Part shown: positions 22,502-34,034 of the stretch, piece by piece
Numbering within the stretch: position 1 is the stretch's first letter
How the letters are laid out: every line of letters begins with the position of its first letter
NCBI RefSeq assembly: GCF_002878395.1
Contig: NC_061119.1
Coordinates: forward strand, 16,547,850-16,611,849
Reading direction: 5' to 3'
DNA length: 64,000 nt
From: Capsicum annuum
Lineage: Eukaryota > Streptophyta > Magnoliopsida > Solanales > Solanaceae
Translations under genes and position numbers: made by a program
Notes under the pieces: generated by a model
Database searches by the model: none
Told to the model about the DNA's origin: nothing
Seen by the model: the letters and a program-made list of their open reading frames with translations, nothing else

Positions 22502-24516
22502 AAATTCCCTAAATAATCACCGTGTTTGAAAATTTATCTAATAATATCACTTTTATTTTTTTAAGGATCATAATATCACTCAACTATTCCTATTTTTTCT
22601 CAAAATATACTTGACACAATACCAACATTCTTCTCTCTCCTAATAGAATACCATGTCACATTATTTTTTTTTTTTTAACAATTAATAAAAAAGTGTTTAT
22701 GTCTCTATAAGCATCAACTTCTTTTACATATTCAATCAAAATATTTACCTAAGTTTTGAATAAACAACTTCTTTTACATATTCAATCAAAGCATTTACCT
22801 AATTTTTGAAGATTTTGAAGTTGCAACGATGAATAAGTGTATATGTTGTTATACTTTCAGTAGTTCAATACATTATTTTCTGTACGAGAATCTAGTTACT
22901 TCAATTTCATAGAGAAAATCTTTATTCACTATTTCATTCACGAGTATTTGCATGAACTTCAACTTCTCTTCATACAAAAATTTAGCCTTTCTTTTATCAA
23001 AAGAAAAAATTAAATTAGTTCCTTGAAACTAATCAAGAAAACAAAACATAATAGCAAATTCTTTTCACTGCCTTATCAAACTACATGCACAAACAAATTT
23101 GACCTTCAAAATAACAAATTTTAGCAGCAATACTTCAAAAAAGTGTCATAACTTGCTATAATTTACAACTAAATAATATTTTATAGGCAAGTGACAACAT
23201 CACACTGTACCACGCCATAATATGACCACAGAGGTTTTAGCAAAAGAAGACACATAACGTGTCTAAACAAGTGTTTCACATCACTAACAAAAGAAACTAA
23301 TGCATAATCCCTATATTTTACTAAAGTTTCTCCTCTTCTTCTTCAATAAAATTACATAATCTTCATGACTTCTCTTTCAAAATGGCTTCCTTTCTTTGCT
23401 GTAAAAGAAGGTCAATCAACAAATTCAACATGTACACCTTCCTGAGCCAACGATAGAGGAAAAAAAATACAATTAAGCAATGAAACTAATGGGAAAAAAA
23501 ATCATAACTTTGCAATAAATTAACTGAAAAATAAATAAATCAAGAATTCATTACGTGAGTTGTAGTTGACTGCTTTGTTAAGTTCACATCCATTTGTGAA
23601 TCTACCCAAATTTCTGGATGATAAAATTTAGAATAATCCCACAAATCATCATTTTCAGCTTGTTTTTTGACTGATTTGGAGATTGATTTGAAGAAGCGTC
23701 AACAACTTTTTTGAGCACATAGAGATGCAAGAAATTTATAGATATTAGAGGTATAAGGTGCAAAGGTTTTGGGCTAAAATGCAGGATTACTTATCCTACG
23801 TTTGGATGAAGGCATTATTTAGTTCCGAAATTATTTAAGTGATGGAATTAGTTATCATCTATGATGGAATAACTAATCGTTGGATTAGTTATCCCGGAAT
23901 AGCTTATTCTAGTTATTCTCAACCAAATAACCCCTTAAGAGTAGATGCCTCTCATGTTCTACACAGACCATAGACACAAACACATAACGCAGATTCAAAC
24001 AACAAAATATCCCATTCAAAAACAAGCAAAAAAAAATCTAAATTTTAAGAAAATTACTCCAATACCACATTGAGTATTCAAATTATTTCACAATTTAAAA
24101 TTCAAAGATTGAAAAAAAATATTGAATTTTACCTCGTGACGATCTCTTTGGTCGACATCAAAGGTATACAGAGGTTAGGAATACAATCTATTCTGCAAAT
24201 TCATTAATTTATTCGTTGATCAAGAACCAGAGGATTCCATGTTAGAAGTTGCCTCAGAAACCTAGAAAACTTTTTCGGACAGAAAAATATACCTCTTTGT
24301 AATCTTCTTCTCGAATAAAAGATCGGTAGTTTAAAAAGTTTAAAAACTTATTATTAAAAAAGAAAAAGGTGACATGAAATATGTGACATGGCATCCTATT
24401 AGGAGAAAGAATGATGTTGATATTATGTCAAATATATTTTGAAGAAAATAAAAATAGTTGGGTGATATTATGACCCTAAAAGAATCAAAAATGATATTAT
24501 AAGACAAATTCCCTAA
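22502..24516. mobile_element. 2-kb element with ~165-bp terminal inverted repeats
   Basis: 22533-22670 ('taataatatcactttt...aggatcataatatcactcaactatt...cctaatagaataccatgtcacatt') is the inverted copy of about 24365-24508. The 11-mer AAATTCCCTAA stands at both edges (22502-22512 and 24506-24516), although the left TIR begins some 20 bp inside it. The interior has no recognisable gene. A MITE at 23795-23940 is nested in it. Long TIRs favour a nonautonomous MULE; the superfamily is not proven. Confidence 0.7.
23795..23940. mobile_element. MITE of the CGTTTGGATG family
   Basis: The sequence starts 'acgtttggatgaaggcattatttagttccgaaatta' and ends 'cggaatagcttattctagttattctcaaccaaataacccctta'. Internal 'gatggaat...ggattagttatccc' is inverted-repeat-like. 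It shares its plan with 2014-2233 and 5455-5700. Confidence 0.55.
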
Positions 24517-25240
24517 CATGAGTGTCTATTTAGGAAATTTAGTCTTTGAAGAGATTAATAAATTGGTGCTTTCTATCAAATCAACAAATATTTTCCCGAT
24601 ATTGAAAGTACATATTACACAGTACTATAGTATGCGGCAAAATGCATTTGGAGTTTAATATAATTTGTGGTCTAATCAAGTCGATCATAAGTTATTCTAC
24701 TTGATAGTAGCAATATAGATCTTCTCAACTTTAATTAATTACACTTCATGCAACTCAAACTTACTCTTTGAATAAATTATATGTCGACGTACGAATTTAC
24801 TCTTTGAAAGTACAAACCTTACGCAGACCTTACTCATTATCTATGTGCGGTAGAGCAGTAGTGAATTCAAAATTTTTACTAAAGAAATTTGAAAAATAAA
24901 AATATAGTGCTTAGGACTCTAGTCTAGTGTCAAGGAGATTCAAAATTCATTATATATAAACTAAAAATTAAAAAAAAAATACACCCTCTCCCTTCCTAGA
25001 TCTGCCCCTAGAATAAAGAGGTTGTTTTTTATAGACTCTAAGCTTTTTATCAAACTATTTCTACCTAGTGATTTTTTAAATACTGCTTATTCAGAAATAT
25101 ATCTGCTGATGTCTCAAAACTCTTTATAGATGGAAGCGAGCTCTCCAAAAATTATTCACTTATTTTAACAATATATTGTACTCTAAAGGGCAATAATGTC
25201 AATAAGAATTGCCTACTACATTAATCCTAAATTGAAGAAT
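24517..25240. other. Intergenic stretch with a MITE/SINE fragment
   Basis: At 24815-25015 the minus strand reads 'ctctaccg...taaggtctgcgtaa', resembling a SINE 3' region. It is followed by 'tgaattcaaaatttttact ... ctagatctgccccta', which looks like the CGGATC-type MITE. Nothing coding is visible. Confidence 0.4.
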
Positions 25241-25244
25241 TTTA

Positions 25245-25530
25245 TTGCAGAGAAAAGGTCATTGTATAGATTGATACAAAAATTGGTTGACCCTACGTTT
25301 ACACACAAAATATTACTCCCTCCGTCTTATATTAGATGACATCATTTTATGATATGGCATTTAAGAAAAAATTAAAAAAAATTGAAACTTGTGTTAAAAA
25401 TAATTGTTCAATAGTTTTGTGGTCGTAAATCATTTCACTAAGAATAAAAGAAAAATTTTAAAGTTAAATTATTTTTAATTATTATAAGATATTCTTTGCT
25501 AGACAAACTAAAAAGAAAAATACAGCCAAT
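25245..25530 (+). repeat. Repeat unit A with Stowaway-like 5' end
   Basis: The segment 'attttattgcagagaaaaggtcattgta...ctacgtttacac...attactccctccgtcttatattagatg' recurs at 25963-26275 and 33715-34010. The CTCCCTCCGTCTTATATTAGATG portion (from 25316) is the terminus of a Stowaway/mariner-type MITE. In this copy the far end is lost. Confidence 0.7.
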
Positions 25531-25559
25531 ATTTTTATCTCCTAATATATTTTTTTTTA

Positions 25560-25960
25560 TAAAGATATATAATTAGCTCCCGATATTTTTTTTTTTGATT
25601 TTAGATCTGTTGAGATACATAATACATTCAATGAATATACAATTTCTTCTTTCTAAAGATAGATAATTAGCTCCCAAACATTTTTTCGATTTTGAATCTG
25701 TCGAGATATATAATTACCTCCAGATACATCCAACGAAGATACATAATTAGTTAAAACTTTTGTGATTACTTTGTAGGAGTGAGAATTTGTGTGAATATGA
25801 TAAGTTAAGGTGTATGTTTATATTATTTTTGAAAATATTTATCATAGTGTGTCTTTCCTAATCTTCTTGTACTAGAAAAAAGTTTTCTCAATGCTCTAAT
25901 GTTGACATGAAATATGAACTGAACTGTTTCCCGACTTAGGGTTTTCATTAAGTTGATCAA
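25560..25960 (+). repeat. GATACAT-rich duplicated segment, copy 1
   Basis: The segment contains repeated 'gagatacataat(a/t)' and 'ctcccga' blocks, then 'gtgattactttgtaggagtgagaatttgtgtgaatatgataagttaaggtgtatg', then 'tcttcttgtactagaaaaaagttt'. The same order is found at 33305-33710. Its right part resembles the TIR of the MULE at 11325 (ATAAAT...TACACCTTAA read on the minus strand), which suggests a short MULE derivative. Confidence 0.65.
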
Positions 25961-26038
25961 AATTTTATTGCAGAGAAAAGGCCATTATACAGATTGATTC
26001 TAAAATTGATTAACCCTACGTTTACACAGAAAATATTA

Positions 26039-26271
26039 CTCCCTCCGTCTTATATTAGATGGCATCGTTTCAAGACATGGCATTTAAGAAAAAAATAAAA
26101 AAATTTGAAACTTGTGTTAAAAAGCAATTGTTCAATATTTTTGTGGTCGTAAATAATTTCACTAAGAATAAAAGAAAATTTTTAAAGTTAAATTATTTTT
26201 AATTAATATAAGATATTCTTTGTTAGACAAACTACAAAGAAAAATACAGCCAATATATGAAATAGAGGGAG
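26039..26271. mobile_element. Stowaway-like MITE, complete copy
   Basis: The element starts CTCCCTCCGTCTTATATTAG and ends TATATGAAATAGAGGGAG, followed by TA. The terminal inverted repeats and TA target fit the Stowaway/Tc1-mariner group. Homologues lie at 25316 (right end lost) and at about 33777-34008. Confidence 0.75.
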
Positions 26272-26697
26272 TACCTTTCATGTAATATATATAGTACAAT
26301 TAGATTAGGTTCTTATACATAAAGCTTCATGAATTTGGCAAATTTTATTTCTCATTTTTTAAATTTGATCAGTGTAACTTTTGTTAGGCAGAAAAAAATT
26401 GTCGTAGTGAACATAACGTGAAATAATAATGTCATAATTATTGTTTCATAATTTTCTGCCAGCAAACAAAGCTGAAAGAAGAAACAACTGCTAACAAAGG
26501 AAATAAGAATTTGGTGATAGATTTTTCATATTTAGGGATGGTATCCTCATTATTGTGATTTTGTAATTAAATTAAATCTTTAGTGTGAAAGAGTTTCATC
26601 GATTTTGTTAAACAATAACTAGTTTTGATGATGCAATTACATAGTAAGATTTGAATTCTCTTTTTTAGTACAAAAATTTAAGAGATTTTCTTGTATA

Positions 26698-26831
26698 CTA
26701 TTACTTGACATTTATATGACAAATAATTATATATCTAGTGTGATCTCACAAGTGAAATAAGTGGAACATACACAAACCTATACCTATTTTTGTAGGTTGA
26801 GAAGTTGTTTCAGATAAATTCTTGGTGCAAG
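26698..26831 (+). repeat. Flank of hAT 2, duplicated at 42733-42858
   Basis: 'attacttgacatttatat(g/c)acaaataattat...gtgtgatctcaca...taagtggaacata...ttgtaggttgagaagttgtt...gataaattcttggtgcaag' is present here and at 42733-42858. The second copy carries no hAT insertion at the GGTGCAAG point, so it serves as an empty site. Confidence 0.85.
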
Positions 26832-27657
26832 TAGGGCCAGACATATTTTTGTTGAAATCGAAAAACCAAATCAAAATTTAATTTTGATTTCGATTTTTTG
26901 CATTGATTTCAATTTTTAATTTTTGAAATTCGATTAAACGATTCGATTTTTGATTTTTCAAAAAGAAATTCGATTAAACAAAAAATAAAAATTATTTAAA
27001 TAATTAATAATATATATTTTATTAGATATAATATATTTAATATATAAATATATGATAAATTTTTAGCAACCCTAGTCACTAGTCAGTAATCCCTAAATGA
27101 TAAATCCCTAATTTTAATTCTAATATGCCGTCACAACACAATTATTTTAATTCTAATATGCCGTCACAACACGATTATCGAACACTGGAAGTACAGATTG
27201 CCGGTGAGATGAGAGACAGACCGCTGGCGACCCGCGTACATGGTATAACTGTACAGTGACACCGAGTGGCGAGCCAACGACCACTGTGGACTGCCGACTG
27301 TGGTCTTTGAGTTTGTTGAGCGGCGATCGGCGATCAATTTGATAAATTTAAACTGATCGGTAGTGGCACGACTATCAGTCAGGTTAGTTTCCGGCTGCGA
27401 CAATCAGACCACTTTTCTGACTATTTATTTCGGCGATCAATCAGCCTTCAAAATAGGTCTAATTCGATATTATATTTTTATAATTTTTATTTAAATTGAT
27501 AGTTTAAAAGGCTGAGAATTAATAAATAAATTATTTCACTTTTACATATTGGAAGTTGGGTAAGTGAAGCTGGAGCGTCAAATGAAAATATTTCAATTTC
27601 ATCTCCAAATGAAGTTGAAACTGCGGTTGAGGCTGAACCTTTTAAAAAAAAAAGGTC

Positions 27658-30069
27658 ATGGAACCTAGGGCAAAATGTTGGCAGTGGTTTGACAAGATCG
27701 TTGATGAAAAAATTAGAGCTAATAAAGCAAAATGTAAGTATTGGGAAAAACTTTATGTTGTTGCTTCAAGTGCTAGTGGTACTTCGTTGATGAATAATCA
27801 CATGCTAAGGTTATGTCCTTACCGTCCTAATGTTGGTGTTAAAGACAATCAAGCAAAATTACCTTTTCTACCATCTTCTGCAGATGAAAAGAAAGGGGTG
27901 TTGGGTACTTGAACATTTGATCAAGGACGAAGTAGGAAAGATTTAGCTCAAATAATAGTTGTTGATGAGTTGCCGTTTAGTTTTGTTGAAAAGGAAGGTT
28001 TTTCAAAAATTTCATAAGAGTCACAACCCCACACTTTCATATTCTTCTCGTAAAACCTTGACAAGAGATTGTTATCAGTTGTACAATAAAGAGAAACAAG
28101 TTTTGAAAAAGGTTTTCAAAGAAGTACGTCCAAAAGTTTGTCTTACGACAGATACTTGGGCGTCTATACAAAAGATTAATTACATGTGTCTAACAACTCA
28201 TTTTATAGATACAAATTAAAAATTGTATAAAAGAATGATAAATTTCTGTCCGATTTCTAGTCATAAAAGTGTTGATATGGATGCTTTCATTACTAATTGT
28301 TTGCTTGAATGGGGTTTGAATACCATTTTTAGTATTATTGTTGATAATGCTAGTTCCAACAATGTTACAGTAATAAAAATGTCTAAACAATTAAGTAATT
28401 GGGGAACTAGGGTCAACATCTTCATGTGAGGTTTATGGCACATATTCTCAATCTTATTGTGCAAGATGGGCTGAAGGAAATTGATAAGTCTGTCAAGCGA
28501 GTAAGACAAGTTGTGAAGTATGTTAAACAATCTGCTGCGAGAGTTGAAATGTTCAAAAAATGTTGTGAATCTCAATGATAACTTGTAAGAAATCTTTATG
28601 TTTAGATGCTTCTATTCGATGAAACTCTACATACTTGATACTTGAAACAACACAACATTTTGAGCTTGCATTTAAAAGATATAGTTTCTATGATAATGGT
28701 TTTCTGAATTATCTTCATACCTCTCCTTATGAAGATGGAACTAATGCAGGTGCCTTTACAAGTGAGGACTGGAAAAATATGAGGACAATGGTAGAATTTT
28801 TGAAAACTTTTATGATCTTACTTTGAAAGTTTCTGGTTCATAATATGTTACTAACAATGTGTACTTTATAAAAATTGCTGAACTTGATCTGATTTTGAAA
28901 GAGATAATAGAAAATGAAGATTCTAAATTGAAAGAAATGGCAACAAGTATGAGGGAAAAGTTCAAAAAGTATTGGGTCCAGAGAAAATGAACAAAATGAT
29001 CTTTATTTCATCTGTGTTAGATCTCATCAAACAAACTTGAATATGTTTCTTTTGCAATTGTGCACACGTTTGGAAAAGAAATTGGGGACAAATTGTTCGA
29101 TTTAGTGGAGGCATATACGTGTTAGGGTTTTTGCCCTGATTTTCTTACCAAATGTAAGTTTTACTTTTCTTAGAAGGAAAATAAAAGTAATATCATAATT
29201 ACTTTTACTTTTTTTGAAAGAAAAATATAATTCTTTTTCATATTTGGCTAACCTATTTCTTGGAAGAAAGATTTTGGAACTCTATAAATAGAAGACCCCC
29301 TTCTTATACAACAACGCAATAGCATCCACAATGTAGTCATTTTAAGATTCTTGTTTAGAGAGTGATTTTCTCTCAAATATTTTTTATGTTTTTTTGATTT
29401 AGTTTTTAATATGTAGGCCAACTGGTCAAACTATATCAATAATATATTTTTTAGTATGTTTTTCTTTGTTGTCTTAGTTATCATTCTATCGTTTGTAAAC
29501 TTTAAACTTCCACATGACGCCTTCTTGATTTCGAATCAAGTAAGATGAAAGCCTTATTTGAGCATTATGTTAAAAAATCAAAAAACTCTTCTTCATCCAC
29601 TTTTTATTCAGGAAACTTTTCATCTGTAAGTGGTTATGAAAACTTTCAAAGAAGAGAAACAATGAGAAGAAAACAACAATTTAAAAAGTATAAAGAAATT
29701 AGTAGAGGTTTAAATAGTAAATCTGAGTTTAGAAATATCTTGCTGAAGAGATTGAGCCAGATTCGGAGAAATTTGATATATTAGGTTGGTGGAAAATTAA
29801 TGAGCCGTGATTTTTCATTCTCACTGAGATGACTCGTGATGTGTTAGTCGTTCTCATTTCCAGTGTCACATCTGAATGTGCATTTAGTATGTGAGGTTTG
29901 TATTGATCTCTTTAGGAGTTCATTGACTCCTAAACCAGTGCAATCTCTTATTTGTATTCAAGACTGGCTTAGACGTGAACCTATTCCAATTAATATTGAG
30001 GAGGATTTAGAGTATCTTGAGAAACTTAAAGTTAGTAAGAATTTTGTGATTTTGTATTTATTATATTAA
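27658..30069 (+). pseudogene. hAT transposase pseudogene (element 2)
   Basis: Pieces in order on the plus strand: a BED-finger region (27658-27800, RANKAKCKYWEKLY...NNHMLRLC, where the second cysteine of CxxC is Trp); ELPFSFVEKEGFSKI in the next frame; LTTHFIDTN near 28200; IIVDNASSNN near 28345, carrying a catalytic-type Asp; MAHILNLIVQDGLKEIDKSV at 28435; QHFELAFKRYSFYDNGFLNY at 28650; EYVSFAIVHTFGKEIG at 29040. The C-terminal hAT dimerisation domain is at 29920-30050 (FRSSLTPKPVQSLICIQDWL). There are many stops and frameshifts, and an LTR-like insert splits it at 29123-29540. The regions missing between frames are consistent with small indels and not large deletions. No active protein is possible. 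Confidence 0.88.
29123..29540 (+). mobile_element. Solo-LTR-like insertion inside hAT transposase
   Basis: The transposase frame breaks after LFDLVEAY (29118) and resumes with MKALFEHYVKKSKNSSSS at 29545. The roughly 418 bp between them begins TGTTAGGGTTTTTGCCC, contains a TATA box TATAAATAG at about 29283, and ends near 'gatttcgaatca'. TG...CA termini with an internal TATA box suggest a solo LTR, possibly of a Copia element. The flanking 5-mers do not match convincingly, so this is a moderate call. Confidence 0.5.
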
Positions 30070-30789
30070 ACATAATTTCTTATTTATATTGCATAAACTA
30101 ACAAGTGTGTTATATTTTTTAAGAAATAGCTTGTAGTGAAACTAAGTCTAGCATTATTGATGTGTAGTAGTCAGAAAGCAAATCTTAATTGTAGGTAAGG
30201 GTACTTTTAGGTTCTTCTTCTACTACTTCTACTATTTTCTTGGTTTGAAGAATTGTCTCAGTTTTCTTAGGAGTCAATTTCTATTAATTGTGCATGATCT
30301 ACTTGTCAAATGTTTCCAAATAGAAAAAATATAGAAGACAAACAATGTGTTTGCCGTTTGGTATGTCTATTTATCTTCTTTTTTTCGTGTTCACTTGCAT
30401 TTTGGTTGGGTGGTTGATCTTTAAACAGTGCATGATTCGTTCATAAAGATAGTTATTTAACTTATTTATTCACTTCTTTCATCTTTACTTATTCAATAGT
30501 AAAAATAGTTATTGACTGCCTTATGGACTATTTTGGTGACTTTGGTTTGGACCGTCTTATGGAGTATTTATGTAGAAAGTCTGTGATAATCAATTTATGG
30601 ACTGCTTTTATGACTTTTGTGTTGTTTTGTGGATCGTTTATGCAAACTTATATATAATAAAGTTATGTATTTTATGTTAAACTTATGATTATTTTCATTT
30701 CGTTTCATGCATGTTGAATTATTTATAATTATTTATACTGTTTACATCGTGTACTGAGATTCTACTTGAGTGTTCATGGTGGTTCCCAG

Positions 30790-31179
30790 TCTCGAACTCG
30801 TGTGTGGGATTACCTTGACAGTGTCACATAACAACTCCTTATAGTTCTCAAAAGAGGCATGCTTACATAGGATGTACAATACGATAAGCTAGTCGAATTC
30901 TGTGTGACTATTGCTGAACATAACATTGAATTTGCTATGAACCATATGATATTGGAGTTACTGAAGCAAGACAGACCAAGTGAAGCAAAATTTATTGGTC
31001 TTCGTGCTTTGCTTGCCATTGTCATGTCTCCTACCAGTTAGCATGTTGGCTGGGAAATTCTCCATGTTCGTGGTATTGGCCATTTCATCCCGAAGTAAAG
31101 GTTGCAATTGAGTCAATTTTGAGATCTTATCGTAGAACATATAGCCAGGCTCTTCTTACTTCTTCAAGGATCACAATAG
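30790..31179 (+). pseudogene. Captured exon of a FURRY-like (MOR2/cell morphogenesis) gene
   Basis: One frame reads SRTRVWDYLDSVT, stop, QLLIVLKRGMLT, stop, DVQYDKLVEFCVTIAEHNIE, FAMNHMILELLKQDRPSEAK, FIGLRALLAIVMSPTS, stop, HVGWEILHVRGIGHFIPK. After a one-base deletion it continues VKVAIESILRSYRRTYSQAL and LTSSRITI. This corresponds to a conserved part of plant FURRY-type cell-morphogenesis proteins, very large ARM-repeat-like proteins. An acceptor (TTCCCAG) precedes it and a donor (AG|GTAATT at 31180) ends it, so it is one exon with intron flanks: a DNA-level capture, not a processed copy. Stops lie at 30829, about 30868 and 31038. It sits in hAT element 2, same strand as the transposase. 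Family assignment is from memory of the conserved motif. Confidence 0.8.
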
Positions 31180-31410
31180 GTAATTATGTACAGTACAAAT
31201 AACACTTATGCTCTTGAAGATTGAGGGGACTTAAGTTGCATATCTTTTAATAGGGTTAGCTGACATCTAGAATTTAGTTCAAGAATTTTGTACTTTGTTT
31301 TGTTCATAGTTGTTACCTCTTCAATATGCTTTTCACAATTATTTTCTTGTTGAAAATGCGTTATTTTTTGGTCAGCTTCTATTAACTAACACACATCGAG
31401 AGATGCCCCT

Positions 31411-32111
31411 TAGGGATGGGTATTCGATATTTCAATTCGGGTTCGATTTTTATATTTTGGTTTTTCTGGTTTTCGGTTATGAAACTAGGAGTACAAAAAA
31501 TCTAATCGAATTAATTCGGTTCGATTTATGTAAATTTTGGTTCGGTTCTATTTTGATTCAATAATTTTGTTTTTTCGATTTTGAGTCTGTTTAATGGGCT
31601 AAATTATATTTGTAAATTAGACTAGTTGAACTTTCTTATGTTAAAGAAAAACCCATATAAACTTATAAAGACTTCTAGGTGACAAACAAGAATAATCACC
31701 TCCAATGCAAAAATAACAATGCAAAAATCAGATAGAGGACTATATATTAACTTTCAGTTGCAAAAATCAATGCAAGAAGTAACTTTCGATTTCGATTACT
31801 GAATATATTTGAATTTTGAGGCTTTGGGTTGTAGGCAATAGTGGGTTGTTGCTAAAGCCTAAATAGCTAATGGGCATAGCTATTATAACTATTAAATAAT
31901 AAATATATATTATATATATTAATATATATAATAATTAAAAAAAGTATATTAAAATTTTTGGTTTAAACTGAAAACCGAATTACGCCAACTTTTGACCAAA
32001 AATTGAATCGAAATACCGAATTTAAAAAAAAAAATCAAAATCGAACCGAAAAATCAAAATAATTTGATTCGTTTCGGTATTTTGATTTTTTGATAGTTAT
32101 GCCCACCCCTC
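31411..32111. mobile_element. hAT-like MITE nested in hAT element 2
   Basis: The left end TAGGGATGGGTATTCGATATT is matched inverted by the right end (GAGGGGTGGGCATAACTATC). Subterminal 'tcggttcgatt' and 'aatcgaaccgaaa' repeats lie at both ends. I see no clear 8-bp duplication. The terminal sequence resembles that of the host element, so it may be a relative. Confidence 0.65.
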
Positions 32112-32204
32112 ACAATCATGGATGTATATACCTTTTTGTTTGATTCATATATTGAAAGTATGCCACTTGAAGTATGAGTGACAAAATTATGTGTGGGTGC
32201 TGCA

Positions 32205-32335
32205 TCTAATTACGGGGGATTATCAAAAATAGTCTCTCTGCTTCATCTGAGATAGTCGTATGAACTGCGTACACTCTACCCTCTCTAGACCACACTTTGT
32301 GGAAATTTGCTGGGTATGTTTTTGTATATTTGGAA
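32205..32335 (+). mobile_element. SINE 3' region (solanaceous TS-like)
   Basis: 'aatagtctctctgcttcatctgagatag...gaactgcgtacactctaccctctctagaccacactttgtggaaatttgctgggtatg' is the conserved 3' part of tRNA-derived SINEs widespread in Solanaceae. The 5' tRNA-like part is not readable, so this is a truncated or decayed copy. Confidence 0.65.
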
Positions 32336-32598
32336 ATGAAAAATTGGTTTGCAAAAAAATCATTTTTCTAAAAAAACCATCAATTTTAATGTCCAGACAT
32401 GAAAGAGAAGCTCTCTACTTTAGTATTCAAAATCGAAATAAAATTCAAAATAACCGAATCAATTTGTAGAAATCGAGCCAAACCGAATTTATTTCGCTTT
32501 CGTTATGGTTGTCATTTTTGCCAATCCAAAAATCGATAAATCGAACCGATATTAAACAATCAAACCTAACAAATCGAATACCCAATCCTAGGTGCAAG

Positions 32599-33240
32599 AA
32601 ATATATTTTTTAAAACAGATTTAAAAAATAAAGAGTAAGACGTTAGAATGAAAATATCAAAGAAGAAAAGAAATACTAGCATAAAAAAAAATACTTCCTA
32701 AAGATAAATGGTTTGCCTCGTCATGACGTTATCTTGTTCTATCGGACCTATAAGGACATCGAAGTTATCATTGTCTTTATTGTGCTGTCGGAAGCTTTGG
32801 TATCAGAAGGGGGTTTCGATTTCACTCCATTCACTAGCCTTGCTTTTGGCATCCTCCTTATGGTTAAAGTAACTCCTTCGGACATGGCCAGCTCCCAGTG
32901 TGATATGCGGTGTGTACAAGGATTGGGAACAAATTCACCCTTGACTCGAGGCATTTTTTCTACCCTTTTTTATCATGCAAAAGCAAAATTACCTTACGTT
33001 CTTGAGCTGATAATCATCTTTCGGCTAACTTAGCCTCCCTCATCCCTCAGGATCAAAAGGAGTAGTACAGGAATAATGAATTACACATATTTTGAAATCG
33101 ACTCTAATTAAATGACACCATTTGTTTTCCGCAATAACGTGCTCCCACTTGGATGCTAAATATTTGGGAAAAACGATACAAATTTAGATAATTCAGAGCT
33201 TAATTACAAAATATTCTCACATTTTGCATAATTACTGAAG
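32599..33240. other. Stretch between hAT 2 and duplication copy 2
   Basis: Overlapping open frames on both strands at 32713-33033 (106 codons +) and 32748-32954 (68 codons -) show no family I recognise. The region is less AT-rich than its neighbours, which hints at an old coding fragment. From about 33170 the sequence 'gggaaaaacgatacaaatttagataa' looks like a MULE-type terminus for the GATACAT-rich segment that follows. Confidence 0.35.
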
Positions 33241-34034
33241 ATACTATTTTGAGTCTGTTGAGATACATAATTAACTCTTGATACATCCAATGAAGCTACT
33301 TTCTTTCCTTTATAAAGATACATAATTAGCTCTCGATATATTTTTTTTCGATTTTGAGTCTATTGAGATACATAATACATTCAATGAATATACATTTTTT
33401 TCTTTCTAAAGATAGATAATTATCTCCCAATACACTTTTTTGATTTCGAATCTGTCGAGATACATAATTGCTCCCGATACATCCAACAAAAATACATAAT
33501 TAGTTAAAATTTTCGTAATTACTTTGTAAGGATGAGAATTTGTGTGAATATGATAAGTTAAGGTGTATGTAATTATATTACTTTTGAAAATATTTATCGT
33601 AGTGTGTCTTTCCTAATCTTCTTGTACTAGGAAAAAGTTTCCTCAATGCTCTAATGTTGACATGAAATATGAACCGAACTGTTTCCCGACTTAGGATTTT
33701 CATTAAGTCCAAAATTTTATTGCAGAGAAATGGCCATTATACAGATTGATACCTACATTTTACACAGAAAATATTAATCCCTTCGTCTTATATTAGACGG
33801 CATCGTTTCATGACATGGCATTTAAGAAAAAAATTAAAAATTTTAAAACTTGTGTAAAAAAATATTTTTTCAATATTTTTGTGGTCGTAAATCATTTCAT
33901 TAAGAATAAAAGAAAAAAATTTAAAGTTAAATTATTTTTAATTATAATAAGATATTCTTTTTAGACCAACTACAAAGAAAATACAGCCAGAAAATGAAAC
34001 GAAGGAAGTACCTTTCATGTACAATATACATATA
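33240..34034 (+). repeat. Duplicated segment, copy 2 (GATACAT block plus Stowaway-like MITE)
   Basis: 33305-33710 parallels 25560-25960, and 33715-34010 parallels 25963-26275, in the same order and orientation. The copy is cut at 34034 by the chromovirus and reappears as 42733-42870. About 400 bp of the equivalent sequence (26290-26697 in copy 1) is missing there. The unit is therefore a tandem-type duplication of at least 1.2 kb, later opened by hAT 2 in one copy and by a retrotransposon in the other. Confidence 0.8.

Larger units (their letters stand above)
26832..32590 (+). mobile_element. hAT element 2 with captured host exon
   Basis: The element starts TAGGGCCAGACA and ends, read inverted, TAGGATTGGGTA. 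The identical 8-mer GGTGCAAG lies at 26824-26831 and 32591-32598, the hAT duplication length. Subterminal 'ATTCGATTTTTCG'-type repeats fill both arms (26855-26990 and 32440-32585). The empty homologous site at about 42839-42870 (CTTGGTGCAAGAATA) confirms the insertion point. Contents in order: transposase remnant (27658-30069, itself hit by an LTR-like insert), captured FURRY-like exon (30790-31179), nested hAT-like MITE (31411-32111), SINE 3' part (32205-32335). Confidence 0.9.

Noticed and set aside
32713..33033. 106-codon plus-strand ORF as a possible host gene
   Set aside because: No recognisable domain or splice context, and an equally long open frame lies on the other strand. Kept only as an unassigned stretch.
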